This document shows, one piece after another, positions 52,098 to 61,865 of a stretch of 64,000 nt of DNA. Under the pieces are notes generated by a model. The model saw only the letters and a program-made list of their open reading frames with translations, was not told the origin of the DNA and ran no database searches. Origin of the DNA: JAJEAO01 sp963667635 (GTDB taxonomy: Bacteria; Acidobacteriota; Vicinamibacteria; Marinacidobacterales; Marinacidobacteraceae); assembly GCA_965232015.1 (NCBI GenBank), contig OZ246946.1, positions 806,001-870,000 of the forward strand. Direction: 5' to 3'. The position numbers and the translations under genes were made by a program. Position 1 is the stretch's first letter; each line of letters begins with the position of its first letter.

Positions 52098-53129
52098 TCA
52101 GCGTGGCATGGGGAGGTGCTTCTTCGGAAAGAGTGACACTACCGTGTAGTGCGGGTCCACGACGTTTCCGATGCGGGCCTTGCCGAGCTGGGAGAGGAGT
52201 TGGTGCGCCTCCCAGCGCTCGAATCCGTAGTCCCGCTCCAGCCACAGGACCATCTCGGTGTGCGCGATCCGGTAGGCGTCCATCAACGGGCGCACCGAGC
52301 CGGCGACCATGATGTAGTCGTCGTTCTCGATTCGGGGCCAGGCGATCTCGTAGTCCTTCAGCAGGTCGAAGGTGAAGGTGATCTCGGCGGTGGTCTCGAG
52401 TCCGGTGCCGGTGATCTCGCCCTCGCCCTGGAGCGCGTGGACGTCGCCGAAGTAGAAGTAGGCCCCCGGCTCGAAAACAGGCAGATACACCGTCACCCCC
52501 TCGCGGATCTCGGGGGTGTCCATGTTGCCGCCGAAGTTGCCGGGCGCGGCGACCCAGATGACTTCGCCCCGGTCGGGCGCGACCGCCATCCGCCCGATCA
52601 TCGGCTCGAGCGCCACAGTGATCGGGTCCATCCCGCTCCTCGGCAGATCCAGCGTCCCGGTTCCGGCGTCGAGATCCAGCCGCCACTCGAACTGACGCCG
52701 CGGAACCGGCTCGTGGAGCATCGGGGTCTGCGGGGTCATGGTGAGCGCCGCGAACCCCGGGGACGTGCCCGAGTAGGCCCGGTCCTGGTTCAGTTCGAGG
52801 CGGTCCACCCGGATGACGAGCGTGTCCCCGCGCTCGGCGCCCTCGATGAAGATCGGGCCCACCTCGCCGGCCCGCTCCCGCTCCGATTCGGGCAGGAAGG
52901 CGCCGTTCATCGTCTCCGAGACCAGCGTGTCGCCGGGGGCGAGGCGGAGCACCGGCTCGCGCACCGCGAACGTGGACCACCCCCGCTCGGGGACGTAGGT
53001 ATGGGTCTGTCCCTGCGCCGCCACGAGCGAGGACCCAAGCAGGAGGGGAAGGGCGACGAATGCCGGGAACGAACGCCGGAGGATCGGAGAGTCGGTGTGC
53101 ACGGCTTCGATTCTACGGAGACTCGACAT
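52098..53129 (-). CDS. Secreted acetamidase/formamidase family protein
   Basis: 343 residues from the ATG at 53129 with a hydrophobic signal around residues 22-38 (ending VAAQ). FmdA/AmdA features include PGDTLVSETMNGA, MIGRMAVAPDRGEVIWVAAPGNFGGNMDTPEI and FYFGDVHALQGEGEITGTGLETTAE. The GDVHALQGEGE block carries the expected metal ligands. It hydrolyses short amides. It lies 48 bases upstream of the erythromycin-esterase-like gene on the same strand, possibly co-transcribed. Confidence 0.88.
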   Translation of the reverse strand: MSSLRRIEAVHTDSPILRRSFPAFVALPLLLGSSLVAAQGQTHTYVPERGWSTFAVREPVLRLAPGDTLVSETMNGAFLPESERERAGEVGPIFIEGAERGDTLVIRVDRLELNQDRAYSGTSPGFAALTMTPQTPMLHEPVPRRQFEWRLDLDAGTGTLDLPRSGMDPITVALEPMIGRMAVAPDRGEVIWVAAPGNFGGNMDTPEIREGVTVYLPVFEPGAYFYFGDVHALQGEGEITGTGLETTAEITFTFDLLKDYEIAWPRIENDDYIMVAGSVRPLMDAYRIAHTEMVLWLERDYGFERWEAHQLLSQLGKARIGNVVDPHYTVVSLFPKKHLPMPR

Positions 53130-53198
53130 CCTCGGGGGAACGATCCGCGCCGGGCTTGCGCCGAGCCTTGTTGTCGCTTATCGTCAGCATGAATCCGG

Positions 53199-53528
53199 AT
53201 GACGCCGCCGAACAACCGCCTGCACGGCCACCTGGACCTTCTGATCCTCTCGTCGCTGGCCGGCGGGCCGATGCACGGCTGGTCCATCGCGCAGCGGCTG
53301 CGGATCCTGTCGGACGAGGTGTTCGAGGTCGGACAGGGCTCCGTCTATCCCGCGCTGCGCCGGCTGGAAGCTGCGGGCTGGATCCGGGCCAAGTCAGCGG
53401 TTTCCGAAGCCGGCCGTAGAGCCCGGTTCTATTCGCTCACCCGCGCCGGGCGGCGGCAGCTCGCGACGGAACGGGAGGAATGGAGCGACTTCGCCGCAGC
53501 AGTCCAGCGGGTTCTGGATGCCGTTTAG
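53199..53528 (+). CDS. PadR family transcriptional regulator
   Basis: 109 residues. A single PadR winged helix: HLDLLILSSLAGGPMHGWSIAQRL, then VGQGSVYPALRRLEAAGWIRA and the beta-wing FYSLTRAGRRQLA. These small repressors typically sit in front of the transporter gene they control. Here the permease gene begins 11 bases before its stop. Confidence 0.92.
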   Translation: MTPPNNRLHGHLDLLILSSLAGGPMHGWSIAQRLRILSDEVFEVGQGSVYPALRRLEAAGWIRAKSAVSEAGRRARFYSLTRAGRRQLATEREEWSDFAAAVQRVLDAV

Positions 53529-56181
53529 GAACCTGCCCGGAGCCACGTTCCTGCGCCGGCTGCGGCTCCTGGTCCGTGACCGCCGGGCAGAGCGGGAACT
53601 GGATGCGGAGATGCAGATCCATCTCGAGCTGCTCGAAGCGCAGTTCCGGGAAGAGGGGCTCGATGGCCGGGAGGCCCGGCGCCGGGCCCGCCTCGAATTC
53701 GGATCCTGCGAGTCGCTGCGCGCCGAGGCTGGCGACGCGCACGGCCTGGTCCGGACGCGCGAGTTCCTGGATGATGTCGCCCATGCGCTGAGGGGCCTCC
53801 GGAGAAGCCCGGCGTTCGCCGTCGCCGTCGTGTCGGTCCTCGCCCTCGGGATCGGGGCCACGGTCGCGATCTTCAGCGTGTTGAGCGCGGCGGTGTTGCG
53901 GCCCGTGCACTTCCCCGACGGCCATCGGGTCGTGAGCCTGGCGTGGCACGACGGTCACTACGCCTTCCCGGGTCTGACCCCGGCGAAGTTCGCGTACTGG
54001 CGGGAGCACGCCCGCTCGTTCGGCGCGATGGCGAGCTGGCAGCCGTTCTTCGGACGCGTGGGTGAAGTCGGCGCGATCACCGGCGCCCACGGCCTCCGGG
54101 TAACGGACGGTTTCTTCCGAGTCGTGGGACTGTCGGCCACGGTGGGCCGCACCTTCGCGGAGGACGAGTACCGGTCCGGAGGCCGCAAGGTCGTGCTGGT
54201 GTCTCCCGGGTTGTGGCGCCGGCACTTCGGCGATCGGCTGGATGGCTCCGGTCGTTTTTCGATCCGATTGGACGAGGAACCCCATGCCATCGTCGGGCTT
54301 CTCCCCGAGCACTTCGTCTTTCCCTACGCATCGAGACCGGTCGAGATAATCGTCCCCGTCGAGGTGCCGGTCGATCCGGACGACGAAGCGGCGAACTGGA
54401 CGGCGATCGCCCGACTCCGCGATGACGTCACGTTGCGTGAAGCCCGGAGCGAAGTGACGTGGCTCAATACCGGCTTCAGGACGACCTACCCGCGGCAGGT
54501 CCATGAGGATGAGCCCGGCATGATGGTCGGCTCCTTTGCCGAGCTGTACGTCGGCCAGGCGTCGAACGCGATCTGGGCGCTGATGGGTGCGGCCGCCGGC
54601 GTGCTGCTGATCGCCTGCGCGAATGTGGGGGGTCTGTTTTTCGTCCGGGCGCTGCGACGCCGCGGCGAGATGGCGATCCGCGAGGCCCTTGGAGCCACGG
54701 AGAGCCGGATCATTCGGTTGAGTGTGCTGGAAGCCATCGCGGCGGCTTCCGCGGCGGGCGTGCTCGGAGTCGCCATCGCGACCCGCGGCGCCAACGTGCT
54801 CGTTGCGCTCGCGCCGGTCCCGTTGCCGCTCGCGGGGCCGATCGCGATCGACTGGCGAGTTGTCGCGTTTGCGATCGGCGCCGCGCTGCTCGCCTCCGTG
54901 GTGGTGAGTCTGGTGGCGGCGTGGCCGGGGGTGCGCGGGCGGACGCTGGGACACGGTTCCCGGACCACGGCGGGGCGGGGGCGGCTGCAGCCGGCGCTGC
55001 TCTCCGCGCAGACAGCGCTCTCCATGATCCTGCTCGTGGGAGCTGGTCTGCTCCTGACGACCTGGTCGAATCTGCGGCGCGTTGACCCGGGATTCGATCC
55101 CGATGCCCTCGTGGCGGTGCGATTGCCGATCAGGCCGCCCTCGTACGACACCTCGGAGCGGCTCGACCGGTTCGTGCGAGGAGTACTCGAACGCGTGGGC
55201 CGCAGCGGGAGCGGCGCGGCTGCAGCGAACAGTCTGCCGTTCGAGCGGGGGCTGAACGTCCCGATTTCCATTGCGGGACGCCACGAGTTCGGAGGATCGG
55301 TCGAGCTGCGAACCATCACTCCCGGTTACTTCCGTACGCTCGCGATTCCCGTCGTTCGCGGCCGATCGTTCACCCCGCGGGACGTCACCGGCGCCACGCC
55401 GGTCACCATCGTCAACGAGACGTTCGCACGCCGTTACTTCCCCGGCGGCGAGGCGATCGGACACCGGATCGTCTTCGGAGCGCCGGGCGCCATGGATCGG
55501 TACTCCTCGCTCGAGGGGCTGCGCCCCGTGATCGTCGGCGTGGTCAGCGATGTTCAGGACGTCTCGCTCCGGACTGCGCTGCGGCGAACCATGTATCTGT
55601 CGCAGGCGCAGACCCCCGACCGCATCGCCAACATCCGACGCACGATGCCGGTGTTCGTGGCGCGGAGCACGCAGCCGCTCGCGAGTCTGAACCGTGACTT
55701 CACGCAGGCGATCCGGGCCGTGGATCCGGGGCTCCCCGGTCCCGAGGTCTTTCCGCTGAGCGACACGCTGGCGGATTCCCTGGCCCGGGAACGGTTCGGG
55801 GCCATCCTCGTGTCTCTGTTCGGCGTGCTCGCGCTGATCCTGACCGCCGTGGGCCTCTACAGCGCGATCGCCCAGACGGTTCGCGCCCGTCGTCGTGAAA
55901 TCGGAATCCGTATGGCTGTCGGGGCGCGCGGCGATTCCGTCGCGCGCCTGGTGGTCGTGCGGGGGCTGTTTCCGATCGCGATCGGAGTGGGCGTCGGGCT
56001 CGTGGGTTCCGTGGTCCTGTCGGAGGTCCTGGAGGCGTGGCTCTGGGGTGTTACCGGCGCCAACGCCGCCACGCTCGGCGCCGCCGCGGCCGGCATCTTC
56101 GTCGCGGCGATCCTCGCGTGCTGGATCCCCGCCCGGGAGGCGGCGAGAGTCGATCCGGCCTCGGTACTTGCCTCGCAATAG
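53518..56181 (+). CDS. ADOP-type duplicated FtsX-like permease
   Basis: 887 residues. Residues 10-75 are the permease prefix domain (RRLRLLVRDRRAERELDAEMQIHLE). Then two repeats of the MacB-periplasmic plus FtsX transmembrane architecture: SPAFAVAVVSVLALGIGATVAIF in the first membrane helix, three-helix bundles ending in EAARVDPASVLASQ. This is the acidobacterial duplicated orphan permease type, which lacks its own ATPase and is usually paired with a PadR repressor, exactly as here. The substrate of these permeases is unknown. Confidence 0.9.
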   Translation: MPFRNLPGATFLRRLRLLVRDRRAERELDAEMQIHLELLEAQFREEGLDGREARRRARLEFGSCESLRAEAGDAHGLVRTREFLDDVAHALRGLRRSPAFAVAVVSVLALGIGATVAIFSVLSAAVLRPVHFPDGHRVVSLAWHDGHYAFPGLTPAKFAYWREHARSFGAMASWQPFFGRVGEVGAITGAHGLRVTDGFFRVVGLSATVGRTFAEDEYRSGGRKVVLVSPGLWRRHFGDRLDGSGRFSIRLDEEPHAIVGLLPEHFVFPYASRPVEIIVPVEVPVDPDDEAANWTAIARLRDDVTLREARSEVTWLNTGFRTTYPRQVHEDEPGMMVGSFAELYVGQASNAIWALMGAAAGVLLIACANVGGLFFVRALRRRGEMAIREALGATESRIIRLSVLEAIAAASAAGVLGVAIATRGANVLVALAPVPLPLAGPIAIDWRVVAFAIGAALLASVVVSLVAAWPGVRGRTLGHGSRTTAGRGRLQPALLSAQTALSMILLVGAGLLLTTWSNLRRVDPGFDPDALVAVRLPIRPPSYDTSERLDRFVRGVLERVGRSGSGAAAANSLPFERGLNVPISIAGRHEFGGSVELRTITPGYFRTLAIPVVRGRSFTPRDVTGATPVTIVNETFARRYFPGGEAIGHRIVFGAPGAMDRYSSLEGLRPVIVGVVSDVQDVSLRTALRRTMYLSQAQTPDRIANIRRTMPVFVARSTQPLASLNRDFTQAIRAVDPGLPGPEVFPLSDTLADSLARERFGAILVSLFGVLALILTAVGLYSAIAQTVRARRREIGIRMAVGARGDSVARLVVVRGLFPIAIGVGVGLVGSVVLSEVLEAWLWGVTGANAATLGAAAAGIFVAAILACWIPAREAARVDPASVLASQ

Positions 56182-56193
56182 GCCGGAACGAAC

Positions 56194-56307
56194 TCACGGT
56201 ACTGGCGCCCCCGACGGTGCGCGCCCCGAAGAGAACGGGTCGATTCTCCAGAAGTGGGCCCGGTAGCTGAAGACGGTGAACGCGATCCGGTCGCCCAGCG
56301 GTGACCA
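56194..56307 (-). pseudogene. PD40 lipoprotein, 3' part split by the IS1634-type element
   Basis: Minus-strand reading from 56307 gives TGGT (the duplicated target) and then CA CCG CTG: PLGDRIAFTVFSYRAHFWRIDPF, the second half of a PD40 (TolB-like) blade, ending at a TGA at 56194-56196 after VP. It joins in frame to the part at 58474-60172 (PAWS + PLGDRIAF). Confidence 0.85.
56304..56307. repeat. Target-site duplication ACCA, left copy
   Basis: ACCA immediately flanks the left end of the IS and recurs at 58474-58477 beyond the right end. The reconstructed frame keeps one copy. Confidence 0.8.
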
Positions 56308-58473
56308 CCCAAGTTAGTCATTTTGTGAACACGTGGTGCCGTAACCATATGACCTGACTTCCGTTACAAGACAGGCGAGTGCCCACAGGGGCACTACAAG
56401 GATCGCCTACCGCGCCGCCGCTTCGACGTGCCGGCGGCGATACAGACCGGGACGCACTCCCATCAACCGTCCCACCTCCGCCAGCTCCGCCCCCACCCGG
56501 ACATCCTGCCGGTTCACGATCAGCGACCCGTCCTCCGTCCGCATCGTCGTCGTCACCCGCCCCCACGGCCGCAGACGATCCCGCAGCGTGCTCCAGCTCG
56601 ACCGGATTCCCGCCGCCCGCAGCCGCGTCCGGATCAGTCGCACCGCGTGATACGCCAGCAACGCAATGAACAGGTGCGCCGCGATCCGCGCATCCTTCCG
56701 ATGCCAGATCGGCCGCAGCCCCAGATCCACCTTCAACGACCGGAACGTCGCCTCCACCCCCGTGAGCCGCCAGTAGGTCCGCAACACCTTCTCCAGCTCC
56801 CAGTCCCGGTGGCTGGTCCGCAGCAGATACGCCCCCGCGCTCGCGTCCGCCTCCTCGTACTTCTCACGCCGATTCCACTTCACCGCCGTCGCGTTCGGCC
56901 CCTTCCCCTTCTCCACCTTCACCTCGTACTGCTTCCCCACCCGCGCAAAGCGCTCCTTCAGCCGGCCCACCTTCTCCACCACCCGGTCGTGTCGCTTCAT
57001 CCGATACCGGATCGTCAGCCCCTCGTGCAGCCGCGTCAGCTCCCCCTCATACCGCGCCCGGTACCGCGCCAGCGCCGCTTCGTCCGTCGCCTTCCGCCCC
57101 TCGCTCACCGCGCACAGCCGCAGCTCCCCCGACTCCTCGCCCAGCCGCCACGCCCGAACCTCGTGCCCCGCCGCCGTCCGCAGCTGCGCCTCCGGCTCTC
57201 CCTCCGGGGGAGCTGGCCGCTTCGACCGCGAGACCGTGATCCAGTCATATCCCTGCTCCCGCAACCAGCCCAGGTTCTCCTCGGTCGCGATCCCCGCGTC
57301 CATCACCACCGTCGGCCTCCTCTCCCCCTCCCGCAGGCCCCCCTCCAGCCGACGCACCGAACTCTCCAGCGTCGCTGGCTCCGACACGTTCCCCGGCAAA
57401 ACCTCGAACTGCCTCACGAACCCCGCGCCGTCCAGCGCCAGCCCCAGCGTCACCAGCCGGCAGTCGCTCCGCTTCTGCTTCGACCGCCCGAACCGCAGTA
57501 GCTCTCCCTCCGTCGTCCGCCCTCCCGTGTGCCACGTGTTCGTGAGGTCATAGAACACGATCGCCTCCGGCTCCCCGAACAGGCTCCGCGCCCGCCCATA
57601 CAGCCCCTCCTGAACCTCATGGCGACGCCGCCACAACGCGTCCCCGATCCGCAGCAGCTTCGTGTCCGACACCCCCAGCCCCCCGGCCAGCCCCAGCAGC
57701 TCCAGCGTCGCGCTCTCCTCCCGCAGCCAGCGCTCCGTCCCCAGCTCGCTCGTCGGATACAGCATCTTCGCCATCACCAGCGCCGTCGCGATCCGCGCGT
57801 CCCGTTCCGAGAACCCAACTCCCCGCAGCAGCTCCCCGAAGCCCAACTGCTCCAGCGCCGCCAGGCTCACCCGCTCCCCGCCCACGCTGCGCACCCCGCC
57901 CTCGTGGTCCAGCGTGTCCAGATCCACCGTCGCCCGCTTCGGCCCCGGCCCCTTCTCCAGCTCTTCCCCCCGGGCGCGCAGACGACGCACCAGACCCTCC
58001 GCCGCCCGCCGAACCTCCGGCTCCGGCTCGATCAGCGGCTGCTCCCCGTGGAACAGCTTCCGCGTCAACTGCGCAACTTCCCGCCACCGCTCCCGCGGCA
58101 CGTCGTACCCCACTCCGAGGTTCAACAGCGTCCGCTGGCGAACCTTGTCGCCGAACCGCTCGCTCTGGACCAGGCGATGGACGATGGACGAACCGGTCTT
58201 GCGGCGCACTCGGGTGGCCCGGATGAACATGAGCCAATCGTGTCGCATTGGCGGCTTCGAGTAAAGGAGTAAACGCCCACTCGCCAAAGAAGTTGGCACT
58301 ACATCGGGGGTTTGGCGCGGGGATCGGAGGAAAAGGCCACTCGACCCCCCGAAATGGCCTTGATTTGGGGCAAATCCGGGCTCTGCGGGCCACTTTGGAG
58401 CCGAAACCGCCCCGATATCGCCTCAGCTCTCCGACGCCGGCCGCCGGCCAGACGCAAAAGTGACTAACTTGGG
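56308..58473 (-). mobile_element. IS1634-type insertion sequence of 2166 bp
   Basis: Terminal inverted repeats CCCAAGTTAGTCATTTTG (left) and, read inward from the right, CCCAAGTTAGTCACTTTTG. Flanks are ACCA on both sides. It encodes one transposase on the minus strand, leaving about 100 bases on the left and 170 on the right non-coding. The insertion splits a PD40 lipoprotein gene, leaving a precise duplication. Confidence 0.9.
56407..58299 (-). CDS. IS1634 family transposase
   Basis: 630 residues. Family features: the opening FIRATRVRRKTGSSIVHRLVQSERFG, FYDLTNTWHTGGRTTEGELLRFGRSKQKRSDCRLVTLGLAL with the first catalytic Asp, VVMDAGIATEENLGWLREQGYDWITVSR, and GVEATFRSLKVDLGLRPIWH with the expected Glu. 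The C-terminus has the rest of the DDE fold. The long N-terminus (1-25) may not be used: ATGs at residue 18 or 24 also fit. Confidence 0.9.
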   Translation of the reverse strand: MPTSLASGRLLLYSKPPMRHDWLMFIRATRVRRKTGSSIVHRLVQSERFGDKVRQRTLLNLGVGYDVPRERWREVAQLTRKLFHGEQPLIEPEPEVRRAAEGLVRRLRARGEELEKGPGPKRATVDLDTLDHEGGVRSVGGERVSLAALEQLGFGELLRGVGFSERDARIATALVMAKMLYPTSELGTERWLREESATLELLGLAGGLGVSDTKLLRIGDALWRRRHEVQEGLYGRARSLFGEPEAIVFYDLTNTWHTGGRTTEGELLRFGRSKQKRSDCRLVTLGLALDGAGFVRQFEVLPGNVSEPATLESSVRRLEGGLREGERRPTVVMDAGIATEENLGWLREQGYDWITVSRSKRPAPPEGEPEAQLRTAAGHEVRAWRLGEESGELRLCAVSEGRKATDEAALARYRARYEGELTRLHEGLTIRYRMKRHDRVVEKVGRLKERFARVGKQYEVKVEKGKGPNATAVKWNRREKYEEADASAGAYLLRTSHRDWELEKVLRTYWRLTGVEATFRSLKVDLGLRPIWHRKDARIAAHLFIALLAYHAVRLIRTRLRAAGIRSSWSTLRDRLRPWGRVTTTMRTEDGSLIVNRQDVRVGAELAEVGRLMGVRPGLYRRRHVEAAAR

Positions 58474-60172
58474 ACCAGGCCGGCTGCGTCTTGTGGGTCG
58501 GGTCCGAGGTGATCTGCTGCGGCTCGCCGCCACCGACCGGAACCCGGAAGATCTGGAAGAAACCGTCCGGAGCGCGATCCACGTAGGCGGCCCACGCCCC
58601 GTCCGGGGAGACGCCGATTCCCGAGTGGATCTGATCGGAGCCGAACTCGTGGAACAGCACCGGCTCGCCGCCTTCCCGCGAGACCGTCCACAGGCTCTTG
58701 TGACCCACTGCCGCCGCCGATTCGAAGACGAGGGTGTCGCCGGCGTCGGCCCACTCCGCCTGGATCACGTCTTCCGCGAAGCCTTCGAGCGGCACCAGGT
58801 ACTGCGGAACCGTCACCTCTCCCGTGTCCTGGTCCACGCCGATCACGTAGAGCCCGCCGCGCCGGGCGCCGGCCTCGTCGCGTCGGTAACTCGTGAATAC
58901 AACGAAGCGGCCATCGGGGGACCACCGCGCCCAGCCGGTCTCGTGGCCGTCCTCGCTGATCTGCCGCGCGCCGCTGCCGTCCGCCGCCATCAGCCAGATG
59001 TCGTCGGACGCTTCGTGGGTGTGGAACACGATCCACCGGCCGTTGGGAGACCAGTGCATTCCCTGGTCTTCGGAATAGGACCGCCGCACGATGCGCTCGG
59101 GTCGCCGATGGGGCGTTTCGACGCTGGACGAGACCGTTCCGAGATGCTGGGCGATGTCCGGGTAATGGATGTCGTCCGTCACGTGCCGCCAGCTCCCGAA
59201 GGTGAACGCGATGTCGCTGCCGTCGGGGCTCCAGGTCGGCGTCTCCGACTGGAACGCGGTCAGGGGTGCGGAAGGTCCGCCCTCCGCTGCGGCGGTGGCG
59301 AGAAAGACCCGGTAGTCCTGGCTCTTGAAAACGACTTCCCCTCCGGCGCCCACCGAAGGCGCATAGGCGTCCCGGGCGAAACGGGTCAGCCGCGTTCCCG
59401 GTCCGCCGCTCACGCGCCGCATCCACAGGTCGAGGAACCCGCCGTCCCCCGGCACTCCATGGAGCACCCACTCCCCGTCGGGCGAGAACGCGATCCGTCC
59501 GTACGCTTCCTGATCCTCGAAGAGCGGCTCCGGCGCCGAGCAGGGGAGGTGCAGTCGCTGGCGATCAGCGATCCGGACCAGGCAGGCGATCCGGCCGTCG
59601 GGGGACCACGCGGGGAACGAGAGACCTTCTCCCCTGGTCAGGGCGTTCGCCTCCCCACCCGACTCGTCGAGTACCCAGAGCGTCGAGACGCCGCCGGCGC
59701 GGGTCACCCCCGCGACGGCGGCGCCGTCCGCCGCCCAGACGAGCTCGGTGAGAGCAGCCGTGGGCGGCTCGGCGTCGGGAGGCCGATCCGGCCAGAGGGG
59801 GCTGCGGCTGCCGTCAGCGCGGTCGTAGATCCACCACTCCCGGCGACTCCGGTCGAAGACGTTCTCGTGAACGAGGACGCGGCGGCTGTCCGGGAACCAG
59901 GTGAGATAGCGGATCGAGGCGGCGCCCGGCCCGACCCGCCGGGCCGCGCCTCCGGCGGCGGGAGCGAATCGGACCTGGCCCCGTTCGAGGGTGGCGAGCC
60001 ACGACCCGTCCGGTGAAATCGCCCCGACCGGATCGCGGTAAGCGACCGGCCCGGCCTGATCCGACGTCGCGAGGTAGTGGAGCGGAGGCGTAGCGCCCTG
60101 CTCCGGGCGGTTCGGACCGCAGCCTCCGAGGGCGACCAGGGTTGTTGCCCCGAGCAGAAGGATTCCACGCAT
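58474..60172 (-). pseudogene. PD40/TolB-like repeat lipoprotein, 5' part, disrupted by IS
   Basis: From the ATG at 60172, a signal with lipobox LGGC, then repeated beta-propeller blades with the PD40 signature: PVGAISPDGSWLATL, LSFPAWSPDGRIACLV, TPTWSPDGSDIAFTFG, MHWSPNGRWIVFHTHE, ARWSPDGRFVVFTSYRRDE and so on. The IS interrupts after QPAWS at codon 566. With the 3' part the protein would have 602 residues, ending in a last blade. Such lipoproteins often bind peptides or cell-wall pieces. The original propeller is probably non-functional now. Confidence 0.88.
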
Positions 60173-60184
60173 GGGTGAAATCCT

Positions 60185-60475
60185 ATGAGGGACCTATGGA
60201 GCGCCGGTCTCCAGACCGGCACGGGCGACAGGGCCAAGCTTGCTAGCCGTGCCGCACCCCCGCCCCCGCCCCCACCGGGAGAACTGGCCGGGAAAACTGG
60301 CCCGGAGAACTGGTGGAGAGCGGCGCTCCATACCGCCGGCGCGCCGGACTCCAGTCCGGCAATTCGCCGAGGGGGCATGCGGGCCGCGGTGCCGCACCCC
60401 TACCGGGAGAACCGGTGGAGAGCGGCGCTCCATACCGCCGGCGCCAGTTCTCCCGGTGGGGGCCCGGCTAGTCCC
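60185..60475. repeat. Dense cluster of type A and type B hairpin repeats
   Basis: Type A copies at 60203-60220 (GGTC/GACC stem) and 60343-60360 (GGAC/GTCC stem); type B copies at 60272-60287, 60302-60334 (partial), 60401-60432 and 60444-60459. The heads ATGGAGCG and GCGCTCCAT alternate in both orientations, as if units had inserted next to each other. It fills the gap between the lipoprotein gene start and rpsT, whose stop codon lies at its edge. Confidence 0.88.
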
Positions 60476-60728
60476 GGGCGACGAGCCGGGCGAGACGGGA
60501 CTTGGTGCGCGCCGCGGTGTTCGCGTGGAGCACACCCCGACTGGCCATCCGGTCGAGCATGGCCTGGGTCTTCGGGAGCGACGCGACGGCTGCCTCCCGG
60601 TCGCCCCCCGCGACGGCGGCTCGCAGCCGCTTGACCGCGGTGCGCAGTCGGCTGCGATGCTGCCGGTTGCGGAGGCGTCGCTCCTCGTTCTGGCGGATGC
60701 GCTTCTTCGCCTGCTTGCTGTGGGCCAT
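60468..60728 (-). CDS. rpsT: 30S ribosomal protein S20
   Basis: 86 residues starting MAHSKQAKKRIRQNEERRLRNRQHRSRLRTAVKRL, the full S20 pattern (shown in part), with an Ala/Arg-rich helical body. Binds 16S rRNA early in 30S assembly. The gene is single. The TAG stop lies against the edge of the repeat cluster, so the transcript tail is the hairpin repeat. Confidence 0.95.
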   Translation of the reverse strand: MAHSKQAKKRIRQNEERRLRNRQHRSRLRTAVKRLRAAVAGGDREAAVASLPKTQAMLDRMASRGVLHANTAARTKSRLARLVARD

Positions 60729-60866
60729 GGTCTCTCCGGGCGCTCAGGGGATGGGGGCGCACGGTTCAGACCCGCCCGCCAGCGGACCCCGAGGGATCCG
60801 TGTCCGCCCCGAAGGGCGTGGGAACGACGATTCTACCTTGCCGCCGGTGGGGCGTGACCGGTCGCG

Positions 60867-61841
60867 TCAGCGATCGGGAGTCGTGACGAGCGAGTCGGCG
60901 GCCGTCAACTGAATCGGTCCGTCGAACGTGTTGACCCGCAGATCGGCGCCGCCCGTACCGACGTTCAGATCGAGGGACCCGAGCCCCTCGACCCCGGCGA
61001 AGGGAAGCTCGTTCACGATCTCGCCCTGGTAGGTGCGGGCCTCCACCGTGAAGCTGGAGTCGGGCTCGAACTCGAGCAGAACCGGGCCCGAGTGCGTCTG
61101 GAAGTCATACCAGCCCCCCGGATGGAAGGCGCCTCCTGCCTGGATCACTGCGGTCAGCGTCTGGAACATCCCGCGCCGCGCCCGGGCGTCGGAGAGCCGA
61201 AGGGTCCCGCTCACGGTCTCGACCCGAAGGTCATCGGCCTCGACCCGGTCCAACGTGACCGACCCGCTCACGCTGCGCAGGAGGAGCGAGGCCTCCGGAG
61301 CGCCGATTCGAACCACGGCGATCGGCGCCGAGAAGGTGCGGACTTCGAGGGAGGACCCCACCGGCAGCCAGAGTTCGAGGTCCACCGAGACGGGAGGGAC
61401 CTGATCCGGGACCGGGATCTCGGCCACCGCCAGGTCCGGCAGGCCGCCGTGGTCGCTGTTCGACCTCGTCGCCTTGCGGGTCCCGATGTGCACCCGTCGC
61501 CCCCGCTGCTCCGGCTCGAGATCCAGGCGCCGGAACCAGAGCGCGGCGATCTCGTCGGAGAGGTCTTCGGTCGCCCGCTTCACGGCGACGACCCGGAGGA
61601 TGCGATCCTCCGCCGGGTCGGCCGCCCGGACTTCCACCGAGCCGGCGAAGTTCATCACGGTCACCAGCGCCTCGGGGGACACCTCGACGGCGTGTTCGAC
61701 CCGTTCCGTAGGGAGCTGGGGGAGCGCGACCGCGTCCGCCGCGACGAGCAACCCGACTGCGGCGGAGGCGGCGCCGATGCGCGCGCGCCGCCGGGACGGA
61801 AGAAGAGGACGGGATTCCGACAGGTTCCGGAAGTCGTTCAT
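60867..61841 (-). CDS. Secreted DUF4097-type beta-strand repeat protein
   Basis: 324 residues with a signal around residues 20-40 (ADAVALPQ). The body is a right-handed series of beta strands with motifs VTVMNFAGSVEVRA, LEVRTFSAPIAVVRI, LLLRSVSGSVTLDRV, LRVETVSGTLRLSDA and LRVNTFDGPIQL, as in DUF4097/adhesin-like proteins. The role of this family is not established; some sit beside anti-sigma factors or regulators. The small protein downstream in the map (61866) is transcribed first, 24 bases apart, so they form a unit. Confidence 0.75.
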   Translation of the reverse strand: MNDFRNLSESRPLLPSRRRARIGAASAAVGLLVAADAVALPQLPTERVEHAVEVSPEALVTVMNFAGSVEVRAADPAEDRILRVVAVKRATEDLSDEIAALWFRRLDLEPEQRGRRVHIGTRKATRSNSDHGGLPDLAVAEIPVPDQVPPVSVDLELWLPVGSSLEVRTFSAPIAVVRIGAPEASLLLRSVSGSVTLDRVEADDLRVETVSGTLRLSDARARRGMFQTLTAVIQAGGAFHPGGWYDFQTHSGPVLLEFEPDSSFTVEARTYQGEIVNELPFAGVEGLGSLDLNVGTGGADLRVNTFDGPIQLTAADSLVTTPDR

Positions 61842-61865
61842 CAGGGTCTTGTCACCTCGGTTCGC

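Noticed and set aside
53437..56178. A 913-codon minus-strand frame opposite the ADOP permease
   Set aside because: Low-complexity Arg/Asp/Gln/His sequence typical of antisense to GC-rich genes.
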